Part shown: positions 55,308-64,000 of the stretch, piece after piece
How positions within the stretch are numbered: the first letter of the stretch is position 1
Layout of the letters: every line of letters starts with the position of its first letter
Assembly (NCBI RefSeq): GCF_002233755.1
Contig: NZ_NIFO01000005.1
Span: 1-64,000, forward strand
Reading direction: 5' to 3'
Length of the DNA: 64,000 bases
DNA from: Acinetobacter piscicola
Lineage (GTDB): Bacteria; Pseudomonadota; Gammaproteobacteria; Pseudomonadales; Moraxellaceae
Made by a program: the position numbers and the translations under genes
The notes under the pieces: model-generated
Database searches by the model: none
Seen by the model: only the letters and a program-made list of their open reading frames with translations
What the model was told of the DNA's origin: nothing

Positions 55308-56657
55308 ATGTCTTCGCAACAAAACAGCCAGCTTAAACACGGCTTGAGCAATCGTCATATTCAATTGATTGCTTTAGGCGGCTCAATTGGCACAGGGCTT
55401 TTCTTAGGAATTTCTCAAACCATCAAACTTGCAGGGCCATCCGTTATTTTAGGCTATGCAATTGCAGGCTTAATTGCATTTTTTATGATGCGCCAACTGG
55501 GTGAAATGGTAGTTGAAGAACCTGTCAGTGGTTCATTCAGTTATTTTGCCTATAAATACTGGAGTCCATTTGCTGGTTTTATGTCTGGCTGGAATTACTG
55601 GGTGCTCAATGTCTTGGTTTGTATGGCTGAGCTGAGTGCAATTGGTTTATATGTTCAATATTGGTGGCCCGAAATCCCGACTTGGATATCTGCACTCGCC
55701 TTCTTTATCTTGATCAATGTGATTAACCTTTTGCATGTTAAAGTTTTTGGTGAAATGGAATTTTTATTTTCCATCATTAAAATTTTAGCCATTATCGCCA
55801 TGATTGGTTTTGGTTCATGGTTACTGGCTAGTGGACATGCAGGTGAAACTGCTTCTATTTCAAACCTCTGGGCTTTGGGCGGATTCTTTCCGAATGGTCT
55901 GACGGGTTTAGTCATGGCAATGGCGATCATTATGTTCTCTTTTGGTGGGATCGAATTGGTTGGTATTGCTGCGGCAGAAACTCAAAATCCAACCCAAACG
56001 ATTCCCAAAGCAGTCAATCAGATTGTTTATCGTGTACTTTTATTTTACGTGTTAACAATCATTGTTTTGTTATCGCTTTTCCCATGGAATCAAATTGCTG
56101 AAGGTGGTAGTCCTTTTGTGCTGATTTTTGATTCACTTGGAAGCCAAGGTGTTGCAACAGCACTTAATTTTGTTGTACTTACCGCTGCAATTTCTGTTTA
56201 TAACGGAACAAGTTATGGTACGAGTCGTATGTTGCTTGGCTTAGCACAGCAAGGAAACGCACCTCAATTCCTCAGTAAAATTAATAAACGCGGTATTCCT
56301 TATACGGCTATTTTGACCTCGGCTTTAGTCACAGCAATCTGTGTGGTGCTAAACTATATTTTTCCAGAAAATGCATTTAAGTTATTAATGAGTCTTGTAA
56401 TTTCAGCGATTGTGATTAACTGGACAGTGCTTTCTCTAACACATCTTAAGTTTAAGCGAAAAATGAATGCTTTAAATAAAGTGTCACTTTTCCCTTCGAT
56501 TGGATATCCATTGAGTAATTATATTTGTGTCATTTTCATGTTGTGTATTTTGGCAATTATGTGGATGACACCTGATATGCGCATTGCTGTTATTTTAATT
56601 CCACTATGGATTGCATGTTTAAGTCTTGCATATTGGTTCAAAGTACGAAAAGTTTAA
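55308..56657 (+). CDS. Amino-acid permease of the APC superfamily (AAT family)
   Basis: This 449-residue transporter has 12 predicted helices. The first loop, LSNRHIQLIALGGSIGTGLFLG, and SGSFSYFAYKYWSPFAGFMSGWNYW are diagnostic of the AAT family (CycA, PheP, ProY, AroP). FSFGGIELVGIAAAETQNP follows in the middle. The substrate could be D-alanine/D-serine/glycine, proline or aromatic amino acids; the sequence did not let me choose. It is followed by a broken Lrp regulator that in relatives commonly controls the adjacent permease. A 14-base hairpin follows the stop. Confidence 0.9.
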   Translation: MSSQQNSQLKHGLSNRHIQLIALGGSIGTGLFLGISQTIKLAGPSVILGYAIAGLIAFFMMRQLGEMVVEEPVSGSFSYFAYKYWSPFAGFMSGWNYWVLNVLVCMAELSAIGLYVQYWWPEIPTWISALAFFILINVINLLHVKVFGEMEFLFSIIKILAIIAMIGFGSWLLASGHAGETASISNLWALGGFFPNGLTGLVMAMAIIMFSFGGIELVGIAAAETQNPTQTIPKAVNQIVYRVLLFYVLTIIVLLSLFPWNQIAEGGSPFVLIFDSLGSQGVATALNFVVLTAAISVYNGTSYGTSRMLLGLAQQGNAPQFLSKINKRGIPYTAILTSALVTAICVVLNYIFPENAFKLLMSLVISAIVINWTVLSLTHLKFKRKMNALNKVSLFPSIGYPLSNYICVIFMLCILAIMWMTPDMRIAVILIPLWIACLSLAYWFKVRKV

Positions 56658-56663
56658 AGTCTT

Positions 56664-56706
56664 GGACAGCATCTTTAATGGCACCCTTCCGCTAAAGATG
56701 CTGTCC
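56664..56706. repeat. Long perfect inverted repeat after the permease gene
   Basis: GGACAGCATCTTTA (56664-56677) and TAAAGATGCTGTCC (56693-56706) are 14-base perfect arms around a 15-base loop. There is no T-run on either side, so it may stabilise the mRNA 3' end or work with Rho rather than act as an intrinsic terminator. Confidence 0.6.
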
Positions 56707-56761
56707 ATAGAATCAAAGCCAGTCTCCCAAATGTCTTTGATTCAATAAGATTATTTTAGCG

Positions 56762-56776
56762 TTTCATTGAATGAAA
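56762..56776. promoter_or_regulatory. Palindrome before the broken Lrp gene
   Basis: TTTCATTGAATGAAA is a perfect 15-base palindrome about 90 bases before the Lrp start. Two related direct repeats, AAATCATTTCCGG (about 56802) and AGATCATTTACGG (about 56833), follow. Symmetrical AT-rich sites of this length suit Lrp-type binding and autoregulation. Confidence 0.45.
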
Positions 56777-56868
56777 TGTTTCCCGAATTTGATCTTGTTT
56801 TAAATCATTTCCGGAATTAAATTTCATGATTTAGATCATTTACGGGAAAAAATTCTGAGGTATAGCGT

Positions 56869-57310
56869 ATGAGTGACAACCAATACAATTTAGACAAGAT
56901 AGATCGCAAAATTTTATCAGCACTCAGACAAGATGGCCGACTCACTGTAGCTCAACTTTCAGAAATGGTCGGTTTATCTTCCTCACCCTGTTGGACTCGA
57001 GTCAAACGCCTTGAATCACTCAATGTTATTGAAGGCTATACTGCAACGATTAATGCTAAAGCCATTGGTATTAATGAATTGTTCTTTATTGAAATTACTT
57101 TAGAACGCCATGATGATGAAATTTTAGAGCAATTTAGTGACTGGCGATTACGATTATCTGGTTAAAGTTGCTGTAAAAAATGCTGAACACTATGAGCGTT
57201 TTTTACGTAAAAACTTATACTCGATGAAAGGTATTCGCCATACTCGCTCTATTTTTGCTTTACGTCCATTAAAGTTAGAAAATAAATCAGACTTGATGAT
57301 GATCGAATAA
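56869..57310 (+). pseudogene. Lrp/AsnC regulator with internal deletion and frameshift
   Basis: The start is intact, with helix-turn-helix LDKIDRKILSALRQDGRL and GLSSSPCWTRVKRLESLNVI, then the RAM domain to ILEQF. There the frame ends in a short nonsense tail (SDWRLRLSG). The sequence continues in another frame as VTGDYDYLVKVAVKNAEHY to SDLMMIE and a stop at 57310. Compared with Lrp, about 15 residues between EQF and the GDxDYL motif are missing, which implies a deletion of about 44 bases. This is not a single-base sequencing slip. The truncated product would keep DNA binding but lose ligand response. Confidence 0.85.
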
Positions 57311-57392
57311 TACAAATCAGATTTGAATATTTTTACTGAAATTTTTATGGATTTATGTTTTAATAATTACAGTATGAGATGAGCCTCTTACA

Positions 57393-57441
57393 GTATATGC
57401 CTCGATGCATATACGACTAGCCCCTAACCATGGGGCTTTTT
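57393..57441 (+). terminator. Tandem hairpins with terminator between Lrp remnant and mqo
   Basis: GTATATGC (57393-57400) pairs with GCATATAC (57407-57414), and directly after it AGCCCC (57419-57424) pairs with GGGGCT (57432-57437) followed by a T-run. The second hairpin is a good terminator. The pair could also be the 3' half of a small RNA. Confidence 0.7.
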
Positions 57442-57576
57442 ATTGTCTAAATTTTCAACGATATACCATTCAGCACATTTATAATCAAAACTAAAAAGCG
57501 TTTACATAAGTTCACTATACCTGCTTATTTTGTACACTATTATTTAAGAATAAATCGAAGTAAAAAAGGAATAACT

Positions 57577-59220
57577 ATGAAGAAATTTTTTAAATATCTA
57601 CTCATCATCCTTGTTGTACTCTTTGTGATCGGACTAATTTTTCTATTTCGACCCACTGCCTCTAATTCAGTAAATACTAAAGCTGATGAACCTGTTGTAG
57701 ATGTTGTTCTTGTTGGTGGCGGTATCATGAGTGCGACTTTAGGCACTTATTTGAGTGAATTAGAACCTTCATGGCAAGTGCGAATGTATGAACGCTTGGA
57801 TCAAGTCGGTCAAGAAAGTTCAAAAGGTTTAAACAATGCAGGTACTGGGCATTCAGGCTTTATGGAAATGAACTATACCCCTGAAAAAGACGGTAAAGTT
57901 GACATCAAAAAAGCGATCGACACCGCTTCTCAGTTTGAGGTGAGTAAGCAATTTTGGTCTTATCAGGTTAAAAATGGTGTGCTCGGTCAACCGACTAGCT
58001 TCATTAATCCTGTTCCACACATTGCATTTGTTTGGGGTGATAGCGTCAACTATATGAAAAAGCGTTATGAAGCGATGATTCAAAGTCCAATGTTTGAAGG
58101 GTTAAAATATACTGAAAATCCTGCTGAAATTAAACAATGGGCGCCACTTGTGATGCAAGGTCGTGATGCAAATCAAAAAGTTGCTGCAACTCGTATGGAT
58201 GTCGGTTCAGATGTAAATTATGGTTCTATTACCACTCAATTGGTTGATCATTTGAAAAAGCAGTCTAATTTCAAACTCGAAACATCTACTGAAGTTACAG
58301 GTATCAGTCCAAATGTAGATAAAACGTGGACCGTTTCATTTAAAAATTTAAAAACCAATGCAGAAAGTCATATCAAAACCCGTCATGTATTTATTGGTGC
58401 AGGAGGTGCTGCGATCAGATTATTGCAAATGACAGGTTTAGAAGAAACCAAACAATATGCAGGCTTCCCGATTGGCGGTATTTTCCTCATGACTGACAAT
58501 CCAGCGGTTACCGCTCAACATACGGCTAAAGTGTATGGTAAACCTGAATTAGGTGCGCCTCCAATGTCTGTACCGCACATTGATACGCGTTATATTGATG
58601 GCAAAAAATATGTATTGTTTGGGCCATTTGCAACTTATTCAAACAAATTCCTTAAACATGGTTCTCAGTTTGATTTGATTGATGCCACCAATAAAAATAA
58701 TGTGATTCCAATGGCGACGATTGGTGCTGAAAATTTAGATTTGGTGGAATACTTGGTGAGCCAAGTGGCAATGTCAAAACAAGATCAGTTTAACGAGCTT
58801 AAAAAATATTATCCTGAGGCTAAAATTGAAGATTGGAAATTGAATCAAGGTGGTCAGCGTGTTCAGATCATCAAGAAAGCACCGGGTAAAGAAGCGACTT
58901 TACAGTTTGGTACTGAAATTTTTGCATCTAAAGATGGTTCTGTGACCGCATTGCTTGGTGCTTCTCCTGGTGCTTCTACTTCTCCTTATATTATGTTGAA
59001 TTTAATGGAGAAGGCTTTCCCTGAACAAGTGAAAGGTAAGTGGAATCCAAAGTTACATGAAATCGTTCAATCTTATGGGCAAGATTTAGGAACCAACCCT
59101 GCTCTGCTTGATCAAGTGCGTACTTATACCAGTGCCACTTTAGGTTTAAATTATACGCCTACTCGTAAAGCTGCAAATGATGCAACTGCAACAGTCCCTG
59201 CTGTAGCGAATGCGAATTAA
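57577..59220 (+). CDS. mqo: Malate:quinone oxidoreductase
   Basis: This 547-residue FAD enzyme oxidises malate to oxaloacetate and passes electrons to quinone. The FAD-binding motif is [22 protein letters not shown] at about 45-66, followed by [23 protein letters not shown]. The C-terminus has [16 protein letters not shown]. Unlike most Mqo proteins, this one starts with a hydrophobic helix ([21 protein letters not shown]) and a 20-residue linker, which would anchor it in the membrane. Mqo and AcnB (61266) are both citric-acid-cycle enzymes, separated here by an OLD nuclease insertion. Confidence 0.96.
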   Translation: MKKFFKYLLIILVVLFVIGLIFLFRPTASNSVNTKADEPVVDVVLVGGGIMSATLGTYLSELEPSWQVRMYERLDQVGQESSKGLNNAGTGHSGFMEMNYTPEKDGKVDIKKAIDTASQFEVSKQFWSYQVKNGVLGQPTSFINPVPHIAFVWGDSVNYMKKRYEAMIQSPMFEGLKYTENPAEIKQWAPLVMQGRDANQKVAATRMDVGSDVNYGSITTQLVDHLKKQSNFKLETSTEVTGISPNVDKTWTVSFKNLKTNAESHIKTRHVFIGAGGAAIRLLQMTGLEETKQYAGFPIGGIFLMTDNPAVTAQHTAKVYGKPELGAPPMSVPHIDTRYIDGKKYVLFGPFATYSNKFLKHGSQFDLIDATNKNNVIPMATIGAENLDLVEYLVSQVAMSKQDQFNELKKYYPEAKIEDWKLNQGGQRVQIIKKAPGKEATLQFGTEIFASKDGSVTALLGASPGASTSPYIMLNLMEKAFPEQVKGKWNPKLHEIVQSYGQDLGTNPALLDQVRTYTSATLGLNYTPTRKAANDATATVPAVANAN

Positions 59221-59237
59221 TTAGACACTTGTGGAAT

Positions 59238-59267
59238 AAAAAGATGAGTTATGTGCTCATCTTTTTA
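59238..59267 (+). terminator. Terminator of mqo
   Basis: AAGATGAG (59241-59248) pairs with CTCATCTT (59256-59263), with A-rich and T-rich flanks in both directions, 20 bases after the stop. It may also serve the convergent small gene at 59287. Confidence 0.85.
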
Positions 59268-59286
59268 GTTTTTTATAATGTGACAG

Positions 59287-59502
59287 TTATTCTATGTCAT
59301 AAACCCAATTTCTAGCTTGTTGGTCTGTCGTAGTTTCACAAACATAGTAATCATGATCCCAAGCGTCTTGGTTAAAAATTTCCTTTTTAAAATAAGTGAC
59401 TTGTTTACCATTTTCGACACAGACAAAGCTCTCACCTTGATCTTTGACTTGGGTTCCGTTGAGGAAGCCACCTATACAGAGAAATCGGGATTGTTTGGGC
59501 AT
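59287..59502 (-). CDS. Small hypothetical protein downstream of the OLD nuclease
   Basis: This 71-residue protein is soluble and rich in aromatic and Cys residues (SRFLCIGGFLNGTQV, ESFVCVENG, DYYVCETTT). It begins 19 bases after the OLD nuclease gene on the same strand, so it is probably co-transcribed. I recognise no family. Small proteins beside OLD-type nucleases can be regulators or accessory factors, but it could equally belong to the mqo region and predate the nuclease. Confidence 0.55.
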   Translation of the reverse strand: MPKQSRFLCIGGFLNGTQVKDQGESFVCVENGKQVTYFKKEIFNQDAWDHDYYVCETTTDQQARNWVYDIE

Positions 59503-59521
59503 TTTTACATCAACTTTTATA

Positions 59522-61207
59522 TTACTTTATAAATTTACGCTCTAACTGGATAATAAGGTTATTTACATATTCATGATTACAATCATGAATATTTTCATAA
59601 ACACCGTGCTGACTAACTTGTGTAGCTATATACTTCTTAAGCACATTTAGAACGGAATCAGTTAGAACCTTACCTTGGGCTTCTAACACATTTCTTAAAG
59701 CGATACTCCACTTACTAGTATCTTTACCAAATTTAGTATTTTTAAAATCAATCCCGAACTCTTCATCAATTTTATTCGAATAAATTTCGATTTTAAATAA
59801 ATTTTCGATTTCTGTTTCTTTTTTTCCTTTTGCTACTAAATAGCTATAAGAATCATTATTTAACTCAGTAGACTCAAGTAATTTAGGTACAATTGATTTT
59901 GAGGCCTCATCGTTATCCACAATAACAAAACAAGAGCAAAGCATATCTTGGTAATGCTTAATTTCATAACTTAACTTCCCAATACCTCCTAGAAATTTAA
60001 TTATTAAATCACCATCTTTCATCAATTTTGATAATTTCGGGCTCCTCTCGATTATAAGCTTTCTAAGAATAATACTGTCACATTCACCTTCAACAATAAT
60101 AACTTTACGTGCATGTTCTAAATTATCTGAAGTTCTAACACCTAGACAATCACGAATTTCTTGAATTTTCTTAACTGATTTAACTTTATTATTTGATACT
60201 AAAATATTATTAGATAATTCATCTCTATCAACAAACACAGGGTTATGTGTTGAAATAACCAATTGATTTACTGAAGATAGTTCTTCAACAGCTACTTTCA
60301 AACTGTGCATTGCTGACGGATGTAAATGAGATTCTGGTTCCTCAATAGCAATAATAGATGCTCCATTATGAATTCTATTTCTGTCTTTTAACAAACCAAT
60401 AGCTGCTAAGCTTTTAACCCCATCTCCTTTATATTTAATATCAGTCTTATCGCCATCATCAATCTCAATTACATAATCTTTTCTTAATCTATATCTTCTA
60501 GCTGAATCAGATATTCTTAATTGTACAGATTCAATATTTGGCAAAAATTTGTGTAAAGAATTTTTAATTGTATTTGCAACTTTATTTAGTACAGGTTTTT
60601 GCAAACTCTCAATAACAGCTAACGCCTTTTTAAACTCTTCATCACTTTCTAATTTTGCTAGTTCTTCTTCAACCATCTCATTAATTACATCTAGAGCTTC
60701 TTGCTCGGTTCTTACGGCTGGAATATATGTAAATTGAATTTTTTCAGCAATATATTTGGCAATTCTCTCTGATTTTTCAGATAGAGAACTACTACCACGC
60801 TTTGGTACAAGAATTTTACCAACATTATTTTGATCAAATGAAATCTGTATACACAAATCACTATTAATTTTACTTTTGATAACTTTGTGGAAATCTAATC
60901 TTTCCTCTTCATTGAGCTCAAAATTTAATATAAATAAAGTATTTTTAGCACGTGGCTTATTTTGAAGAGAAATTGGAAAATCTCTATACCAGTCATAATC
61001 ATTTCTCTGTTTAAAGCGCACACTTCCTACGCTTTTAAACGATCGTCCATGAAATCTTAAAGTATCCATTGCTAACCTTAACGCGAGTAAAACAGTAGTT
61101 TTACCCTCATTATTCTTACCAACTAACACAGATTGATCTTTTAAATTAATTTCTCCCCCATCGGTAATACTTCTGAAGTTTTTAATTGTAAATTTTGTTA
61201 GTTTCAT
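59522..61207 (-). CDS. OLD-family ATP-dependent endonuclease (AAA plus TOPRIM)
   Basis: In this 561-residue protein, Walker A is GKNNEGKT at 30-37, an ABC-like signature is GDGVKSLAA at 261-269, Walker B is IAIEEPESHLHP at 286-297, and STHNPVFVDRD carries the switch His. The C-terminal TOPRIM nuclease has Glu373 in IVEGECD and Asp431/Asp433 in VDNDEAS. Such OLD nucleases defend against phages or foreign DNA (P2 Old, Gabija GajA). No UvrD-like GajB is adjacent, so it is a stand-alone class 1 type. The gene is clearly more AT-rich than its neighbours, and its ATG sits directly behind the acnB terminator with no obvious ribosome site. Confidence 0.88.
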   Translation of the reverse strand: MKLTKFTIKNFRSITDGGEINLKDQSVLVGKNNEGKTTVLLALRLAMDTLRFHGRSFKSVGSVRFKQRNDYDWYRDFPISLQNKPRAKNTLFILNFELNEEERLDFHKVIKSKINSDLCIQISFDQNNVGKILVPKRGSSSLSEKSERIAKYIAEKIQFTYIPAVRTEQEALDVINEMVEEELAKLESDEEFKKALAVIESLQKPVLNKVANTIKNSLHKFLPNIESVQLRISDSARRYRLRKDYVIEIDDGDKTDIKYKGDGVKSLAAIGLLKDRNRIHNGASIIAIEEPESHLHPSAMHSLKVAVEELSSVNQLVISTHNPVFVDRDELSNNILVSNNKVKSVKKIQEIRDCLGVRTSDNLEHARKVIIVEGECDSIILRKLIIERSPKLSKLMKDGDLIIKFLGGIGKLSYEIKHYQDMLCSCFVIVDNDEASKSIVPKLLESTELNNDSYSYLVAKGKKETEIENLFKIEIYSNKIDEEFGIDFKNTKFGKDTSKWSIALRNVLEAQGKVLTDSVLNVLKKYIATQVSQHGVYENIHDCNHEYVNNLIIQLERKFIK

Positions 61208-61232
61208 AAAAAAGCCCCACCTAAGTGGAGCT
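61208..61232 (-). terminator. Terminator of acnB abutting the OLD nuclease start codon
   Basis: AAGCCCCAC and GTGGAGCTT form the stem, at 61212-61232. On the minus strand the T-run leads straight into the ATG of the OLD gene at 61207. Confidence 0.85.
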
Positions 61233-61265
61233 TTTATAAACTATTTTGATCTATTTTTCAATAAA

Positions 61266-63911
61266 TTAGCTTAATTGAGCAGCAGCAATTTTCTTAGTAT
61301 CAACATCTTTAGCAGCATCTGTATACTCGCCCATCTTGTCGAAGTTCAAATATTGGTAAATGTCAGCAGACATGCTGTCGATTTGAGCAGCATATTGTTG
61401 ATACTCTTCAGGAGAAGGTAATTTACCCAATACCGCAGCTACAGAAGCAAGTTCAGCAGAAGCTAAGTAAACGTTTGCACCTTGACCTAAACGGTTCGGG
61501 AAGTTACGAGTAGAAGTCGATACACAAGTTGTGTTCGGTGCTACACGTGCTTGGTTACCCATACATAATGAACAACCTGGCATTTCAGTACGCGCGCCAG
61601 CTTTACCATAAATGTTATAGAAACCTTCTTCCATCAATTGGTGTTCATCCATACGAGTAGGAGGAGCAATCCAAAGACGAGTGTTCAACACGCCACCAGG
61701 AACTTTTTCAAGTAACTTACCAGTTGCACGGAAGTGACCGATATTCGTCATACATGAACCAACAAATACTTCGTCAATTTTCACGCCTTGAACGTCAGAT
61801 AACAATTTCGCATCATCTGGATCGTTTGGACAGCAAAGAACTGGCTCAGTAATTGTTGCAAGGTCGATTTCATACACTTTAGTGTATTCAGCATCAGCAT
61901 CAGCTTTAAGAAGTGATGGATTCGCTAACCATTTTTCCATGTTTTCAACACGACGCGCCATAGTACGAGCATCGCCATAACCTTGAGAAATCATCCACTT
62001 CAACATAGTGATGTTTGATTTCAAGTATTCAGCAACTTTCTCTTCAGAAAGCGTGATTGAACAACCAGCAGCTGAACGCTCAGCAGAAGCATCAGAAAGT
62101 TCAAATGCTTGCTCGACAGTAAGGTCAGTTTCCATTTCAGTAAGATCGATCTCAAGGATACGACCAGAGAAAATGTTTTTCTTGCCTTTCTTCTCTACAG
62201 TCAAGTCACCTTGTTGAATCGCAACATAAGGAATTGCATGTACTAGGTCACGTAGTGTGATACCAGGTTGCATTTTACCTTTGAACTTAACAAGAACAGA
62301 TTCAGGCATATCAAGTGGCATAACACCAGTTGCAGCAGCAAACGCTACTAGACCAGAACCCGCTGGGAAAGAAATACCGATTGGGAAACGAGTATGCGAG
62401 TCACCACCAGTACCAACAGTATCCGGCATTAACATACGGTTTAACCAAGAGTGGATAATACCGTCGCCTGGGCGTAAAGATACACCACCACGGTTCATGA
62501 TGAAATCAGGAAGCGTGTGTTGCATTTGAACGTCAACTGGCTTTGGATAAGCAGCTGTGTGACAGAAAGACTGCATAACTAGATCAGCAGAGAAACCTAG
62601 GCAAGCCAAGTCTTTCAATTCATCACGAGTCATAGGACCTGTTGTATCTTGCGAACCAACAGTTGTCATCTTAGGTTCACAGTAAGTACCAGGAAGTACA
62701 CCTTGACCTTCAGGAAGACCACAAGCGCGACCTACCATTTTCTGTGCTTGAGTAAAGCCTTTACCTGTTGCAGCAGGTTGAACTGGAACACGGAATAAAG
62801 TTGAAGGTGCAAGACCTAAAGCTTCACGCGCTTTAGTTGTCAAGCCACGACCAACGATCAAGTTGATACGACCACCCGCACGTACTTCATCAAGAAGCAC
62901 TGGAGTTTTCAATTCAGATTCAGCGATTTGCTCGCCTGCTTTGAACGCAGTTACTTTAGCAGCAGCATGATCAATCTTAAGAACGATTTCGTCGCCCATG
63001 TTCATGTTCGCAACGTCGATCTCTACAGGTAACGCACCTGCATCTTCCATTGTGTTGAAGAAAATCGGAGCGATTTTAGAACCTAAGCAGTAACCACCGT
63101 CTTTTTTGTTCGGGATGTGAGCAATGTCATCACCAAAGAACCAAAGTACAGAGTTCGTTGCAGATTTACGAGATGAACCTGTACCAACAACGTCACCTAC
63201 GTAAGCAACTTGGTTGCCTTTCGCGATCAATTCTTTGATTTGGTTCAATGGACCAACTTCACCAGGAACTTCTGGGTTGATACCATCACGTACGTTTTTC
63301 AACATTGCATTTGCATGTAATGGAATATCTGGACGGCTCCACGCGTCTTGTGCAGGTGACAAGTCATCCGTGTTGGTTTCGCCAGTTACTTTGAAAACTG
63401 TAAGTTTAATTTCTTCTGGAACATCTTTGCGGCTAGTGAACCATTCAGCATCAGCCCAAGATTGCATCACTGCTTGCGCATTTGCATTTCCAGCTTTTGC
63501 TTTTTCAGCAATGTCATGGAACGCATCAAATACAAGAAGTGTTTTCTTTAATGCTTCTGCAGCTAAACCAGAAAGTGCAGCATCATCAAGCAACTCAACC
63601 AAAGGTGCTACGTTATAACCACCAAGCATAGTACCTAGTAAGTAAACCGCACGTTCTTTAGAAACTAATGGAGAAGTTGTTTCACCTTTAGCAACTGCAG
63701 TTAAGAAAGCAGCTTTAACGTAAGCAGCTTGGTCAACACCAGCAGGAACACGATTTTCAAGCAAATCAACTAAAAACGCCTCTTCGCCTGCAGGTGGATT
63801 TTTTAACAATTCAACCAGGTCAGCAGTCTGAGCATCATCAAGTGGCTTCGGTGGGACTCCGAGTGCGGCACGTTCTGCAACGTGTTGGCGGTAAGCTTCT
63901 AGCACGGTCAT
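61266..63911 (-). CDS. acnB: Aconitate hydratase B
   Basis: This 881-residue bifunctional aconitase/2-methylisocitrate dehydratase of the citric-acid and methylcitrate cycles opens with the AcnB-specific HEAT-like domain (VLEAYRQHVAERAALGVPP). The swivel domain comes first, as AcnB requires (GDVVGTGSSRKSATNSV), followed by the 4Fe-4S core with cysteines in VFVGSCMTNIGHFRA and PGCSLCMGN. The ATG at 63911 has GAGGAAT just upstream and matches the family start; a longer frame from 63983 is not used. Only 72 bases upstream remain in the window, so its promoter is partly visible. Confidence 0.97.
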   Translation of the reverse strand: MTVLEAYRQHVAERAALGVPPKPLDDAQTADLVELLKNPPAGEEAFLVDLLENRVPAGVDQAAYVKAAFLTAVAKGETTSPLVSKERAVYLLGTMLGGYNVAPLVELLDDAALSGLAAEALKKTLLVFDAFHDIAEKAKAGNANAQAVMQSWADAEWFTSRKDVPEEIKLTVFKVTGETNTDDLSPAQDAWSRPDIPLHANAMLKNVRDGINPEVPGEVGPLNQIKELIAKGNQVAYVGDVVGTGSSRKSATNSVLWFFGDDIAHIPNKKDGGYCLGSKIAPIFFNTMEDAGALPVEIDVANMNMGDEIVLKIDHAAAKVTAFKAGEQIAESELKTPVLLDEVRAGGRINLIVGRGLTTKAREALGLAPSTLFRVPVQPAATGKGFTQAQKMVGRACGLPEGQGVLPGTYCEPKMTTVGSQDTTGPMTRDELKDLACLGFSADLVMQSFCHTAAYPKPVDVQMQHTLPDFIMNRGGVSLRPGDGIIHSWLNRMLMPDTVGTGGDSHTRFPIGISFPAGSGLVAFAAATGVMPLDMPESVLVKFKGKMQPGITLRDLVHAIPYVAIQQGDLTVEKKGKKNIFSGRILEIDLTEMETDLTVEQAFELSDASAERSAAGCSITLSEEKVAEYLKSNITMLKWMISQGYGDARTMARRVENMEKWLANPSLLKADADAEYTKVYEIDLATITEPVLCCPNDPDDAKLLSDVQGVKIDEVFVGSCMTNIGHFRATGKLLEKVPGGVLNTRLWIAPPTRMDEHQLMEEGFYNIYGKAGARTEMPGCSLCMGNQARVAPNTTCVSTSTRNFPNRLGQGANVYLASAELASVAAVLGKLPSPEEYQQYAAQIDSMSADIYQYLNFDKMGEYTDAAKDVDTKKIAAAQLS

Positions 63912-64000
63912 ATTCCTCTTTTTTAAAAAATTGCCTGTGAATTCCAGCTTGTCAAAAGCTTCACTGGCAATATGGACTGTCAAATTTTACTAAAAATCAA

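Noticed and set aside
59287..61207. Calling the OLD gene a Gabija system
   Set aside because: Gabija requires a UvrD-like GajB; none is present and the 71-residue neighbour is far too small.

Overview
The window is chromosomal DNA of a gammaproteobacterium, almost certainly an Acinetobacter (Moraxellaceae). The evidence is the AT-rich composition, an Hfq with a long glycine-rich C-terminal tail, the tsaE-mutL-miaA-hfq order, hisZ-purA, metR/metE, a Vfr-type CRP beside a YhfA-like OsmC protein, and many short GCACC-TTCG-GGTGC terminators. Most of the window is ordinary core genome, with a few accessory or decaying patches.

Layout. 1-6.1 kb: a cut-off SDR gene divergent from a TetR regulator, a lipoprotein gamma-glutamyltransferase, a class I amidotransferase, a CAU tRNA and small envelope proteins. 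6.2-11.5 kb: an acyl-CoA catabolic cluster (acyl-CoA ligase, acyl-CoA dehydrogenase, HSD10-type dehydrogenase) facing an AraC regulator. 11.6-15.2 kb: small proteins, a decayed bestrophin gene, an unexplained structured region that looks like a non-coding RNA, and prfA-prmC. 15.5-20.8 kb: a type VI secretion cargo operon (PAAR protein, VRR-NUC nuclease effector, DUF3396-like immunity protein, unknown membrane-anchored protein) lying between two paralogous glycine-zipper genes. 20.9-31 kb: an LLM flavin oxidoreductase, a YiaA-like protein, OsmC and vfr/crp, Tas aldo-keto reductase, an M48 lipoprotein protease, purA and hisZ. 31.3-36.3 kb: a cysteine hydrolase with a divergent Lrp regulator, a frameshifted Lrp regulator divergent from azlCD, and a GAPDH/Epd-like enzyme. 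36.6-48 kb: alaS, an IS3-family remnant, hfq, miaA, mutL, tsaE, RluA- and RsuA-type pseudouridine synthases, a solitary RelB/DinJ-like antitoxin and a GNAT enzyme. 48-57.3 kb: a DUF441 protein, a GAF-GGDEF cyclase, metR and metE, a voltage-gated K+ channel, an amino-acid permease and a second broken Lrp regulator. 57.5-64 kb: mqo, an OLD-family ATPase-nuclease with a small partner, and acnB.

The strongest accessory system is the T6SS cargo operon at 16.2-19.8 kb. No T6SS structural genes are present, so it would depend on a machine encoded elsewhere. The second is the AT-rich OLD nuclease gene, whose start codon abuts the acnB terminator. The least explained signal is the structured region at about 12.8-13.2 kb on the minus strand, downstream of prmC. 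Two Lrp/AsnC regulators beside amino-acid transport genes are broken (one by a frameshift, one by an internal deletion), suggesting loss of transporter control. The frame is also disturbed at the extreme left edge, so single-base frameshifts should be checked against reads.
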